Notes under the pieces: generated by a model
What the model saw: the letters and a program-made list of their open reading frames with translations, nothing else
Databases searched by the model: none
What the model was told of the DNA's origin: nothing
DNA from: Dioscorea cayenensis subsp. rotundata
Lineage: Eukaryota > Streptophyta > Magnoliopsida > Dioscoreales > Dioscoreaceae
Assembly (NCBI RefSeq): GCF_009730915.1
Contig: NW_024087301.1
Span: forward strand, 78,545-142,544
Direction: 5' to 3'
Length of the DNA stretch: 64,000 nt
Made by a program: the position numbers and the translations under genes
Part shown: positions 36,930-48,298 of the stretch, piece by piece
How the letters are laid out: each line of letters begins with the position of its first letter
How positions within the stretch are numbered: position 1 is the stretch's first letter

Positions 36930-37415
36930 GAGCTAGGTGATGAGAGCAAGGAGGCGGGCGGCAATGTCCGGGCGCGGCGCCGGCGTCCGGTGGCGTGGCG
37001 CAGTGCACTGGAGCTCGGCAGCACCGGAGCGCGGGCACGGGCCGGGCCGGGCTTGGTCACGCGACGGGACTCGGGGCGCAGGGCAAGCGCGGGCGCGGGT
37101 TGCTAGCGGGAGGGGAGCGGCACTGGCGCCGCGGTGAGCGCCGGCGCCGGTGGAGGGGCGCGACGCGCACGTGGACGCCGCCGGTTGCGTGGGCGGCGCT
37201 GCACAAAGGGTGGTGGAAGCGTAAGTTTGTTTGTTTGTGGATCAAGGAAAGAGTGGATGAAGGAGAAAAGAATAAGAAAAGGATGTAGTGAGGTAGAAAA
37301 TAAAGGAGAAAATGTCAGAGAGATGGCCGGAGAGATAACCGGAGAAGATGGCCGGAGAAGATGGTCGGCGAGATGACTGGAGAAGATGGCCGGAGAAGAT
37401 GGCCGGAGGAAAGCA
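36930..37415. other. GC-rich leader and 15-bp minisatellite inside Copia-A
   Basis: Positions about 36940-37215 are strikingly GC-rich (runs such as GGCGCGGCGCCGGCG), unlike anything else in the window. They are followed at 37318-37415 by about seven imperfect repeats of the ATGGCCGGAGAAG type. This lies between the primer-binding site and gag. A minus-strand frame next to it (36769-36930) reads CWAFAFKSKDIDMIG, which I do not recognise as gag. Confidence 0.7.
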
Positions 37416-37430
37416 CCTAGTCTGATACCA

Positions 37431-37579
37431 TGTTAGAAGAGGGAAGAAGGATATAGGAGAAAAGAATGGATTAATACTCATCAATTGATGTTAGAAACAA
37501 GTGATTAAGGGGTTACATATAGAAGCAACACATACAAGTATACTCCACTACTCATGTATATATATACATACATCTAACA
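37431..37579 (-). repeat. Copia-A 5' LTR
   Basis: 149 bp, the upstream LTR in the direction of the element. It is among the shorter copia LTRs. It is followed (minus strand) directly by the TGGTATCAGA primer-binding site at 37421-37430. Confidence 0.95.
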
Positions 37580-37584
37580 TATAG

Positions 37585-37810
37585 AACTATCCATATAGTG
37601 TACGTGCACTTGAATTTATGAAGCTAATTGTAGAATTACTGCTACCCACTCTCCATACTAAAACAAATTTCAAGATATAATCCAATCCCTTTATAAAATG
37701 TTCCTAGCATGCAAGCTATGCATATAATTAATTTAGCATTTAACAACAATTTTTTAAAAAAAATACCAGCATAATCCAGCATCCACAAAGACAAATCAAT
37801 AATTGTGGAG
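37585..37810. other. Host sequence between Copia-A and the copia B/C array
   Basis: The first 40 bp continue copy B of the BSD duplication. The remainder should be BSD gene sequence downstream of the interrupted exon on the minus strand. No canonical GT donor is evident where the exon would be expected to end. Confidence 0.5.
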
Positions 37811-38204
37811 TGTTGATTGATTGAAGCTATGAAGTTCAACGATCTAAAGAGCAGTTATATAACAAAGATGTTAGTGTATCATATGGGTTGCTGAAGTTTA
37901 TGTGAAGAAGAGATAGTAAGAAGCAATGAATGGCTGAGATGAATGGATCATGAGATGGAGTTTAAGTTCGAGGCATGCTGATGGTTGTCTGGGTTAAGTT
38001 AAGGGCATTATTGTATTTTCAGTATCTTTTCTTTTATTTATTCTCCTTTGTTTTGTAGTGTTTGACTGAAGAAAAAGGTGTGTGTGAATGAGTGTATGCT
38101 TTGTGTTTGTTACTGTTTGTGTTTCTTCTTCAGTTGTGCTTCCATGGTGTTCATTTCAAATTGATACCCGAACTTTATGATTCTTCATCTGCAAACTGTC
38201 AACA
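37811..38204 (+). repeat. Copia-B/C LTR1
   Basis: 394 bp, starting TGTTGATTG and ending GTCAACA. It has four private variants, all within its first 115 bp (for example GAT for GAA near 37868). Its 3' part equals that of LTR2. Confidence 0.95.
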
Positions 38205-38220
38205 GTGGTATCAGAGCTTA
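38205..38220 (+). other. Primer-binding site of copy B
   Basis: TGGTATCAGAGC at 38206-38217, complementary to the 3' end of initiator Met tRNA, one base after LTR1. The same site occurs at 42889-42900 for copy C. Confidence 0.9.
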
Positions 38221-38306
38221 GGAGTAAAGAGTTTTGCAGTGTTGGAGTGAGTTGCATCAAGAAGCTTGATATTTTCCCTTGAATTTAGTGTTAACTTAAA
38301 GAGGGT

Positions 38307-41300
38307 ATGACTTCTAGTTCATCCTCTAACCCTGATATTGTTCAATCAGCTTTGCCTTTCTTTAGAGGAGAAAATTATGATAGATGGAGTGCAAAAATGA
38401 AGACCTTGTTTATATCTCAAAATATATGGGAAGTGGTAGAGAAAGGGGTGCTCTAAGAGGGAACATATGCTGAAAAATTGAAGAGTAGCAATGATGATGC
38501 TAAAGCTTTATATCTTCTTCAACAATCTATGGATGATAATCACTTTGATCGTATTGTGAGATTCACAAGTACAAAAGAAGCATGGGAGCATATTCAATCT
38601 GAGTATTATGGATCTTCTCGAATTGTTTCTGTGAGAAGACAAACTCTCAGACAGAAATTTGAAGTTTTGCAAATGAGAGAAGATGAAGGAGTTCAATAAT
38701 ATGTTTCAAGGGTTATTACTCTTGTGAATCAGATTAAAGGGCTTGGCTATGAGTTGGAAGAGAAGGAAGTTGTCTCCAAGGTGATGAGAAGCTTAACCAT
38801 CAAGTATGATAATGTGGTTACTTCTATAGAAGAAGCTAGAGATGTTGATAAATTGTCCTTAAATGAGCTGAGTGGCAGTCTGCAAGCATATGAAGCAAGG
38901 CTTAACAGATTTGTAGATCAACCAACAAACAAAGTTCTTTATGTGAAGGGAGAGGCATCTACAAGCAGTGGGAGTCCTCTAGAGAGTGAAGATTGGTCAT
39001 CTGACTTTTATAGAGGAAGAGGGTATGCAAGAGGCAGAGGTAGAGGTTTCAGAGGTAGAGGAAGAGGATATGATGCTGGTGGAAGAGGAGGTATGAATAA
39101 TACAAAAGGTACTTTTGATGTTCCAAGAGGATATAGTTGTGATTCCCAGAGTTATGCTCAACTAGAACAACAGTATGGAAGAGGTGGTCAAAGGCAATCT
39201 CATAGAACAACAACTAATCAAAGAGGTGGAAGAGGTTCTTATCAAGGTGTTCAGTGCTTCCATTGTGGGAAATATGGTCATATCAAAGCTTATTGTTGGT
39301 CACTAAACAGAGTTCAAGAGCAAAATATTAATACTGAAGAGAGTCAACAATCAAGTGATACTGGTAGCTTGTTTATGGTTCATGATGCTACTATGAAAAC
39401 TGATCAAGAAAATTCAGCTATTTGGCTTCTAGATAGTGGATGCTCTCATCATATGACAGGCAAGAAAGCTCTCGTTACTAAGTTGGATGAATCCTTGTGC
39501 CATATAGTGAAATTGGTTGATGATCAGGAGGTGAAAGTTAATGGGGAAAGGATCTGTTGCTATTACTCTTCAAAATGGAGAAAAGAAATTCATTCATGAT
39601 GTATACTATGTGCCAAGATTAGAAGATAACTTACTAAGTGTAGGTCAGCTGGCTGACATGGGTTATATTATCAACTTCAAGAATAAGGAATGTCATGTTG
39701 TACATCCACAAACTGGTGAGAAATTATTGAATGTAAAGAAAAATAATAACAATCTCTATCCTGTGGAATTTGCTAAAATTGATACTGCAAATGATGAATG
39801 AAGATGATATTTCATTGCTTTGGCATCAGAGATTTGGTCATCTTCACATGCAGAGTCTGCAAACTCTTAAACAACAAGAAATGGTGGTTGGATTGCCAAG
39901 CTTACAAAAATTCAAATATTGTGAAGCTTGTATCTATGGAAAATTGGCAAGAAATTCATTTACTGAAGGCAGATCATGGAGAGCTAAACAGAGACTACAT
40001 TTAGTTCATGCTGATGTCTGTTGGCCAATGCAAACTGAGTCATTAGGAGGGAACAGGTATTTTCTTTTATTTATTGATGACTATACGAGGATGTGTTGGG
40101 TTTATATGTTAAAGTTCAAGCATGAAGTTTTTTCTTGTTTTCAAGAATTTGTTGCACTTGTTGAGAGACAAACAAATCAGAAATTGAGAATATTAAGAAC
40201 AGATAGAGGTGGAGAATTTGTATCAAGAGAATTTAATTTGTTTTGCAGCAGGTTGGGCATAAAGCATGAACTCTCAGCACCTTATTCACCTTAGCAAAAC
40301 GGGGTAGCAGAGAGAAAGAATAGAACATTGGTAGAGAGAGCTAGAAGCATGATGAAAGCTAAAAATCTTCCTGTAAAATTTTGGGCAGAAGCAGTGTTAA
40401 CAGCAGCATACTTGTCCAATATATCTCCTACTCAGGCTGTGAAAGGAATGACTCCTCATGAGGTATGGTTTGGTGTGAAGCCTAAAGTATCTCATTTGAA
40501 GATTTTTGGGTCTCTTGCTTTTCCTAAAACAATTGCTCAGAAGTCACAGAAATTAGATGAAAGGGCTCAAAAGGGTATTTTCATTGGATACAGTCAAAAC
40601 ACCAAAGCTTACAGAATCTATATTCCTGATTCTGGAAAATTAATTCTCAGTAGAGATGTCTATTTTATGGAAGATAGGAATTGGGTATGGAATGAGGAAG
40701 AAATTTCAGAAAATGTCTCTGCATCACAAGATAAGGCTGGAAGTAATTCAATCATTATTGGTTTTCCTGCTAGTGGTGGATCTCATGTTTCTCAAGTTGA
40801 TTCTTCAAGGGTTTCTGAATCAGAAAATAATGGCATACCAAGTAGGCAAACAAGGGAAGAAAGGGATATCAGTGTAGATGATTCTCCAATTCAAAAGGTG
40901 AGATCACTTAGAGAAGTGTATGAAAGTTGCAGCTTTGCTTTATGTGTTTCGGATCCTGAAAGGTTTGAAGAAGCTGAAAAGTTAGAAGTTTGGAGAAAAG
41001 CAATGTGTGAAGAAATTAATTCCATTGAAAAGAATGGAACATGGCAACTATGTGAATTACCACCAGACAAGAGGATGATAGGTGTAAAGTGGCTCTATAA
41101 AACAAAATTCAAATCAAATGGAGAAGTAGACAAGTACAAAGCTCGGTTAGTAGCTAAAGGATACAATCAGGAGTATGGAGTAGATTATGAGGAAGTGTTT
41201 GCTCCAGTTGTGAGAATGGACACAGTGAGAATTTTCTTGGCTCTTGTAGCTTATAAAAAATGGACTGTTTTTCAATTGGATGTAAAATCAGCCTTTCTGA

Positions 41301-42577
41301 ATGGAATTCTTGAAGAAGATGTTTATATAGCTCAGCCAAGGGGATTTGAAATTCCAGGCAAAGAGACCATGGTATATAAACTAATCAAGGCTTTATATGG
41401 TCTGAAGCAAGCTCCTAAAGCATGGTATGAAAGACTAGATACTTGGATGCAATCACAGGGTTTTCAAAGAAGTCAGATGGAACATGCATTGTACAAAAAG
41501 ATTGAAGAAAATGGAGATATACTGCTGGTATGTGTCTATGTTGATGATCTCATATATATGAGTTCATCAGTATTAAAAGCAGAAAAATTCAGAGCTGAAA
41601 TGAAAAGAGAATTTGAAATGAATGATTTGGGTGTGATGAAATATTTCTTGGGCTTTGAAATTCAGCAAGATCATGTTGGAATGCATATGTCTCAAAAGAA
41701 ATACACAGAAGATTTGTTGAAATTATTTCATATGCAGAATTGCAAGCCTACAAATGTTCCAATGACCATTGAAACAAAGTAACAGATTTTTGGGAAATCA
41801 GAGGAAGTAAATGCAACTCTATATAGAAGATTAATTGGAAAGTTGCTCTATCTAACACATACAAGACCAGACATCTTGTTTGCAGTTAATTTATTATCCA
41901 GATTTATGGCAAAGCCCACTAGAGTTCAATTTGTTGCAGCTAAGTATATTCTCAGGTATCTTGCTGGATCAATTGAGTATGGCATTCAATACTATACTGG
42001 AGTTAAATGTATTTTAGAGGGATTTTCTGATAGTGATTGGAGTGGAGATTTAACTGACAGAAAGAGCACTTCAGGGTATATTTTTAACTTGGGTACAGGA
42101 GCTGTCTGTTGGTCATCAAAAAAGCAAGAAATTGTTGCTCTATCAACTACAGAAGCTGAATACATCTCCCTTTGTTCAGCATGTTGTCATGGAATCTGGA
42201 TGAAAAGGATGTCAATAGAATGTGGTATGACTTGCAATGATCCTATTACACTGTGGTGTGATAATAAATCCAGCATTAATGTTGCAAAAAATCCCATTAT
42301 GCATGGCAGAACCAAGCATATTGACATTAAGTTTCATTTCATAAGAAACTTAGTGTCAAACAAAGAGGTACATCTGAAGTTTTGCAAATCAGATGAGCAA
42401 GTAGCTGATGGATTGACTAAATGCTTAAATTTTCAGAGTCACTGCCAATTTAGAGAGCAACTGGGAATGTGTACTCTTCAATCAAGGGGGGAATGTTTAT
42501 TGATTGAAGCTATGAAGTTCAACGATCTGAAGAGCAGTTATATAACAAAGAAGTTAGTGTATCATATGGGTTGCTGA
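38307..42577 (+). pseudogene. Copia copy B gag-pol, broken
   Basis: The ATG at 38307 opens gag (MTSSSSSNPDIV). It has four lesions shared with copy C: TAA at 38454-38456, TAA at 38697-38699, a frame change near 39785-39801 and TAG at 40292-40294. It has two private lesions: one extra G near 39543 and TAA at 41780-41782. Domains in order: gag with UBN2-like EAWEHIQS, RGG-rich linker, knuckle CFHCGKYGHIKAYC, protease LLDSGCSHHMTG, integrase WHQRFGH with RTDRGGEF, RT YVDDLIYMSS and RNase H DSDWSGD. The final reading frame runs about 80 nt into LTR2. The element is not autonomous. Confidence 0.9.
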
Positions 42578-42887
42578 AGTTTATGTGAAGAAGAGAGAGT
42601 AAGAAGCAATGAATGGCTGAGATGAATGGATCATGAGATGGAGTTTAAGTTCGAGGCATGCTGATGGTTGTCTGGGTTAAGTTAAGGGCATTATTGTATT
42701 TTCAGTATCTTTTCTTTTATTTATTCTCCTTTGTTTTGTAGTGTTTGACTGAAGAAAAAGGTGTGTGTGAATGAGTGTATGCTTTGTGTTTGTTACTGTT
42801 TGTGTTTCTTCTTCAGTTGTGCTTCCATGGTGTTCATTTCAAATTGATACCCGAACTTTATGATTCTTCATCTGCAAACTGTCAACA
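42494..42887 (+). repeat. Copia-B/C LTR2 (recombinant)
   Basis: 394 bp. Up to about position 110 it carries the LTR3 variants. From about position 195 on it carries the LTR1 variants. It has no private differences that I could find. Confidence 0.95.
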
Positions 42888-42989
42888 GTGGTATCAGAGC
42901 TTAGGAGTAAAGAGTTTTGCAGTGTTGGAGTGAGTTGCATCAAGAAGCTTGATATTTTCCCTTGAATTTAGTGTTAACTTAAAGAGGGT

Positions 42990-45900
42990 ATGACTTCTAG
43001 TTCATCCTCTAACCCTGATATTGTTCAATCAGCTTTGCCTTTCTTTAGAGGAGAAAATTATGATAGATGGAGTGCAAAAATGAAGACCTTGTTTATATCT
43101 CAAAATATATGGGAAGTGGTAGAGAAAGGGGTGCTCTAAGAGGGAACATATGCTGAAAAATTGAAGAGTAGCAATGATGATGCTAAAGCTTTATATCTTC
43201 TTCAACAATCTATGGATGATAATCACTTTGATCGTATTGTGAGATTCACAAGTACAAAAGAAGCATGGGAGCATATTCAATCTAAGTATTATGGATCTTC
43301 TCGAATTGTTTCTGTGAGAAGACAAACTCTCAGACAGAAATTTGAAGTTTTGCAAATGAGAGAAGATGAAGGAGTTCAATAATATGTTTCAAGGGTTATT
43401 ACTCTTGTGAATCAGATTAAAGGGCTTGGCTATGAGTTGGAAGAGAAGGAAGTTGTCTCCAAGGTGATGAGAAGCTTAACCATCAAGTATGATAATGTGG
43501 TTACTTCTATAGAAGAAGCTAGAGATGTTGATAAATTGTCCTTAAATGAGCTGAGTGGCAGTCTGCAAGCATATGAAGCAAGGCTTAACAGATTTGTAGA
43601 TCAACCAACAAACAAAGTTCTTTATGTGAAGGGAGAGGCATCTACAAGCAGTGGGAGTCCTCTAGAGAGTGAAGATTGGTCATCTGACTTTTATAGAGGA
43701 AGAGGGTATGCAAGAGGCAGAGGTAGAGGTTTCAGAGGTAGAGGAAGAGGATATGATGCTGGTGGAAGAGGAGGTATGAATAATACAAAAGGTACTTTTG
43801 ATGTTCCAAGAGGATATAGTTGTGATTCCCAGAGTTATGCTCAACTAGAACAACAGTATGGAAGAGGTGGTCAAAGGCAATCTCATAGAACAACAACTAA
43901 TCAAAGAGGTGGAAGAGGTTCTTATCAAGGTGTTCAGTGCTTCCATTGTGGGAAATATGGTCATATCAAAGCTTATTGTTGGTCACTAAACAGAGTTCAA
44001 GAGCAAAATATTAATACTGAAGAGAGTCAACAATCAAGTGATACTGGTAGCTTGTTTATGGTTCATGATGCTACTATGAAAACTGATCAAGAAAATTCAG
44101 CTATTTGGCTTCTAGATAGTGGATGCTCTCATCATATGACAGGCAAGAAAGCTCTCGTTACTAAGTTGGATGAATCCTTGTGCCATATAGTGAAATTGGT
44201 TGATGATCAGGAGGTGAAAGTTAATGGGAAAGGATCTGTTGCTATTACTCTTCAAAATGGAGAAAAGAAATTCATTCATGATGTATACTATGTGCCAAGA
44301 TTAGAAGATAACTTACTAAGTGTAGGTCAGCTGGCTGACATGGGTTATATTATCAACTTCAAGAATAAGGAATGTCATGTTGTACATCCACAAACTGGTG
44401 AGAAATTATTGAATGTAAAGAAAAATAATAACAATCTCTATCCTGTGGAATTTGCTAAAATTGATACTGCAAATGATGAATGAAGATGATATTTCATTGC
44501 TTTGGCATCAGAGATTTGGTCATCTTCACATGCAGAGTCTGCAAACTCTTAAACAACAAGAAATGGTGGTTGGATTGCCAAGCTTACAAAAATTCAAATA
44601 TTGTGAAGCTTGTATCTATGGAAAATTGGCAAGAAATTCATTTACTGAAGGCAGATCATGGAGAGCTAAACAGAGACTACATTTAGTTCATGCTGATGTC
44701 TGTTGGCCAATGCAAACTGAGTCATTAGGAGGGAACAGGTATTTTCTTTTATTTATTGATGACTATACGAGGATGTGTTGGGTTTATATGTTAAAGTTCA
44801 AGCATGAAGTTTTTTCTTGTTTTCAAGAATTTGTTGCACTTGTTGAGAGACAAACAAATCAGAAATTGAGAATATTAAGAACAGATAGAGGTGGAGAATT
44901 TGTATCAAGAGAATTTAATTTGTTTTGCAGCAGGTTGGGCATAAAGCATGAACTCTCAGCACCTTATTCACCTTAGCAAAACGGGGTAGCAGAGAGAAAG
45001 AATAGAACATTGGTAGAGAGAGCTAGAAGCATGATGAAAGCTAAAAATCTTCCTGTAAAATTTTGGGCAGAAGCAGTGTTAACAGCAGCATACTTGTCCA
45101 ATATATCTCCTACTCAGGCTGTGAAAGGAATGACTCCTCATGAGGTATGGTTTGGTGTGAAGCCTAAAGTATCTCATTTGAAGATTTTTGGGTCTCTTGC
45201 TTTTCCTAAAACAATTGCTCAGAAGTCACAGAAATTAGATGAAAGGGCTCAAAAGGGTATTTTCATTGGATACAGTCAAAACACCAAAGCTTACAGAATC
45301 TATATTCCTGATTCTGGAAAATTAATTCTCAGTAGAGATGTCTATTTTATGGAAGATAGGAATTGGGTATGGAATGAGGAAGAAATTTCAGAAAATGTCT
45401 CTGCATCACAAGATAAGGCTGGAAGTAATTCAATCATTATTGGTTTTCCTGCTAGTGGTGGATCTCATGTTTCTCAAGTTGATTCTTCAAGGGTTTCTGA
45501 ATCAGAAAATAATGGCATACCAAGTAGGCAAACAAGGGAAGAAAGGGATATCAGTGTAGATGATTCTCCAATTCAAAAGGTGAGATCACTTAGAGAAGTG
45601 TATGAAAGTTGCAGCTTTGCTTTATGTGTTTCGGATCCTGAAAGGTTTGAAGAAGCTGAAAAGTTAGAAGTTTGGAGAAAAGCAATGTGTGAAGAAATTA
45701 ATTCCATTGAAAAGAATGGAACATGGCAACTATGTGAATTACCACCAGACAAGAGGATGATAGGTGTAAAGTGGCTCTATAAAACAAAATTCAAATCAAA
45801 TGGAGAAGTAGACAAGTACAAAGCTCGGTTAGTAGCTAAAGGATACAATCAGGAGTATGGAGTAGATTATGAGGAAGTGTTTGCTCCAGTTGTGAGAATG

Positions 45901-47259
45901 GACACAGTGAGAATTTTCTTGGCTCTTGTAGCTTATAAAAAATGGACTGTTTTTCAATTGGATGTAAAATCAGCCTTTCTGAATGGAATTCTTGAAGAAG
46001 ATGTTTATATAGCTCAGCCAAGGGGATTTGAAATTCCAGGCAAAGAGACCATGGTATATAAACTAATCAAGGCTTTATATGGTCTGAAGCAAGCTCCTAA
46101 AGCATGGTATGAAAGACTAGATACTTGGATGCAATCACAGGGTTTTCAAAGAAGTCAGATGGAACATGCATTGTACAAAAAGATTGAAGAAAATGGAGAT
46201 ATACTGCTGGTATGTGTCTATGTTGATGATCTCATATATATGAGTTCATCAGTATTAAAAGCAGAAAAATTCAGAGTAGAAATGAAAAGAGAATTTGAAA
46301 TGAATGATTTGGGTGTGATGAAATATTTCTTAGGCTTTGAAATTCAGCAAGATCATGTTGGAATACATGTGTCTCAAAAGAAATACACAGAAGATTTGTT
46401 GAAATTGTTTCATATGCAGAATTGCAAGCCTACAAATGTTCCAATGACCATTGAAACAAAACAACAGATTTTTGGGAAATCAGAGGAAGTAAATGCAACT
46501 CTATATAGAAGATTAATTGGAAAGTTGCTCTATCTAACACATACAAGACCAGACATCTTGTTTGCAGTTAATTTATTATCCAGATTTATGGCAAAGCCCA
46601 CTAGAGTTCAATTTGCTGCAGCTAAGTATATTCTCAGGTATCTTGCTGGATCAGTTGAGTATGGCATTCAATACTATAGTGGAGTTAAATGTGTTTTAGA
46701 GGGATTTTCTGATAGTGATTGGAGTGGAGATTTAATTGACAGAAAGAGCACTTCAGGGTATGTTTTTAACTTGGGTTCAGGAGCTGTCTGTTGGTCATCA
46801 AAAAAGCAAGAAATTGTTGCACTTTCAACTACAGAAGCTGAATACATCTCCCTTTGTTCAGCATGTTGTCATGGAATCTGGATGAAAAGAATGTTAATAG
46901 AATGTGGTATGACTTGCAATGATCCTATTACACTGTGGTGTGATAATAAATCCAGCATTAATGTTGCAAAAAATCCCATTATGCATGGCAGAACCAAGCA
47001 TATTGACATTAAGTTTCATTTCATAAGAAACTTAGTGTCAAACAAAGAGGTACATCTGAAGTTTTGCAAATCAGATGAGCAAGTAGCTGATGGATTGACT
47101 AAATGCTTAAATTTTCAGAGTCACTGCCAATTTAGAGAGCAACTGGGAATGTGTACTCTTCAATCAAGGGGGGAATGTTTATTGATTGAAGCTATGAAGT
47201 TCAACGATCTGAAGAGCAGTTATATAACAAAGAAGTTAGTGTATCATATGGGTTGCTGA
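42990..47259 (+). pseudogene. Copia copy C gag-pol, broken but with a full-length RT/RNase H frame
   Basis: Same organisation as copy B, with the four shared lesions at 43137-43139, 43380-43382, about 44465-44483 and 44974-44976. Neither of copy B's private lesions is present. The gag-protease frame 43407-44483 is therefore open, and 45010-47259 gives 749 open codons. These cover the end of integrase, RT (RT core with YVDD near residue 404 of this frame) and RNase H (DSDWSGD near 568, ALSTTEAEY near 606). The frame ends inside LTR3. RT and RNase H motifs look intact, but gag-pol cannot be translated as one protein. Confidence 0.9.
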
Positions 47260-47569
47260 AGTTTATGTGAAGAAGAGAGAGTAAGAAGCAATGAATGGCT
47301 GAGATGAATGGATCATGAGATGGAGTTTAAGTTCGAGGCATGCTGATGGTTGTCTGGGTTAAGTTAAGGACATTATTGTATTTTCAGTATCTTTTCTTTT
47401 ATTTATTCTCCTTTGTTTTGTAGTGTTTGACTGAAGAAAAAGGTGTGTGTGAATGAGTGTATGCTTTGTGTTTGTTACTGTTTGTGTTTCTTCTTCAGTT
47501 GTGCTTCCATGGTGTTCATTTCAGATTGATACCCGAACTTTCTGATTCTTCATCTGCAAACTGTCAACA
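47176..47569 (+). repeat. Copia-B/C LTR3
   Basis: 394 bp. It has three private variants, all in its second half (AAGGACATT, TTTCAGATTG, CTTTCTGATT). Immediately after it come the TGGAG duplication and the BSD exon. Confidence 0.95.
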
Positions 47570-47667
47570 TGGAGCCACATAATTGCTCACAAGAATGAAG
47601 TATATTTGCCAAAATTTTTGCTCTTTCATATATCTAGGACATAACTCAAATCTGAACTTTGATATCT
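47570..47667 (-). pseudogene. BSD-domain exon, cut by the copia B/C array
   Basis: On the minus strand this 98-nt segment reads SKFRFELCPRYMKEQKFWQI and onward to LVSNYVAP. This is the conserved core of the BSD domain (the FW pair of this fold is visible). It then meets LTR3 directly. The acceptor reads TTGCAAG|AG. A G-to-A change of an expected TTGCAG|GAG would explain why the frame is one base short relative to the preceding exon. The insertion alone should abolish the gene. Confidence 0.8.
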
Positions 47668-48032
47668 CTTGCAAGGATAGAAAAGAGTAACTCGTACCAC
47701 CTCTAGAAAACTAAACTGTCTAACATGAATTGTCATAACAAGAGATATCAAATACAAATTCACCAACACTCAGATGCAAAATAGAACAAAAGTGTCTTAC
47801 AACAAAACGCTACTACTTATTCATTGAATCACATGCACATTTGTGAAAAGACTTCTAGGCATCCGATCTACATTGGGCACAAAAAGCAATCTTTTTTGGG
47901 AAGTAAGCTCAAAAAATTGATCAAAAACTGAATTTTTAATGGATTCTTTAATTGAAACATAAACAGAGATCAGGAAAAAAAAAATCAGTTTTTAGCTGTG
48001 CCTACATAAATGGCCAGTAAGAGCTCGAGTAC
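47668..48032. other. Intron of the BSD-domain gene
   Basis: AT-rich sequence between the exon ending at 48033 (donor GTACTC on the minus strand) and the exon at 47570-47667. No other feature seen. Confidence 0.6.
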
Positions 48033-48298
48033 CTTAACAGTCGACAAAACCAGAGTAGCATGTCTAGCTTTCCATTCACTAAGATCATGCCGGACGTTTG
48101 ACAAAGTTGGAACTTCTTGTATCTCAGGTTCATCTACACACATTACACACAATAAGCACATCCATACTGTACTTCATCTATTGTGCAACATTGTCAAGCA
48201 CTAAATCAAAAGAATTCACAAAAGCATTAGAAAAAGCGCGGGATGGAGCAATCCACCTTCCTGAGCTCATCCGTAACACCAAAGCGCTCAAGATTCAT
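48033..48298 (-). pseudogene. BSD-domain protein gene: upstream exons
   Basis: Exon 48033-48133 (acceptor GTGTGTAG, donor AAG|GTACTC) is open and reads EVPTLSNVRHDLSEWKARHA and then TLVLSTVK, the N-terminal half of the BSD domain. A smaller candidate exon at 48257-48298 reads LERFGVTDELRK before a GTGGAT donor, again in line with sequence preceding the domain. Any further 5' exons are not visible: the LINE begins at 48481, and nothing BSD-like was found beyond it. Confidence 0.65.

Larger units (their letters stand above)
32271..37579 (-). mobile_element. Copia-A: Ty1/copia LTR retrotransposon
   Basis: A 5309-bp element on the minus strand, bounded by LTRs at 32271-32423 and 37431-37579 and flanked by the target-site duplication TATAG (32266-32270 and 37580-37584). 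A G-rich polypurine tract (minus strand) adjoins the left LTR at 32424-32433. A primer-binding site for initiator Met tRNA, TGGTATCAGA, adjoins the right LTR. The domain order gag, protease, integrase, RT, RNase H is that of copia. The two LTRs differ at several sites and by one CATA unit, so this is an older insertion. It interrupts copy B of the BSD duplication. Confidence 0.95.
37811..47569 (+). mobile_element. Copia-B/C: tandem array LTR-internal-LTR-internal-LTR
   Basis: Three 394-bp LTRs (37811-38204, 42494-42887, 47176-47569) enclose two nearly identical internal regions. The period is 4683 bp, then 4682 bp. The whole array, not each unit, is flanked by the target-site duplication TGGAG (37806-37810 and 47570-47574). 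The middle LTR combines the four left-part variants of LTR3 with the three right-part variants of LTR1, the expected product of unequal recombination between LTRs of one insertion. A primer-binding site TGGTATCAGAGC follows LTR1 and LTR2. A polypurine tract AAGGGGGGAA precedes LTR2 and LTR3. The array lies in the BSD-domain exon on the opposite strand. Confidence 0.95.

Noticed and set aside
36937..37288. Arg/Gly/Ala-rich open frames on the plus strand
   Set aside because: They are chance frames in the GC-rich leader of Copia-A and have no recognisable features.
44452..44483. Programmed frameshift between gag-protease and integrase-RT in the copia B/C copies
   Set aside because: The overlap has no slippery sequence that I recognise, plant copia elements normally use one frame, and both copies carry other stops. 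A shared mutation is simpler.
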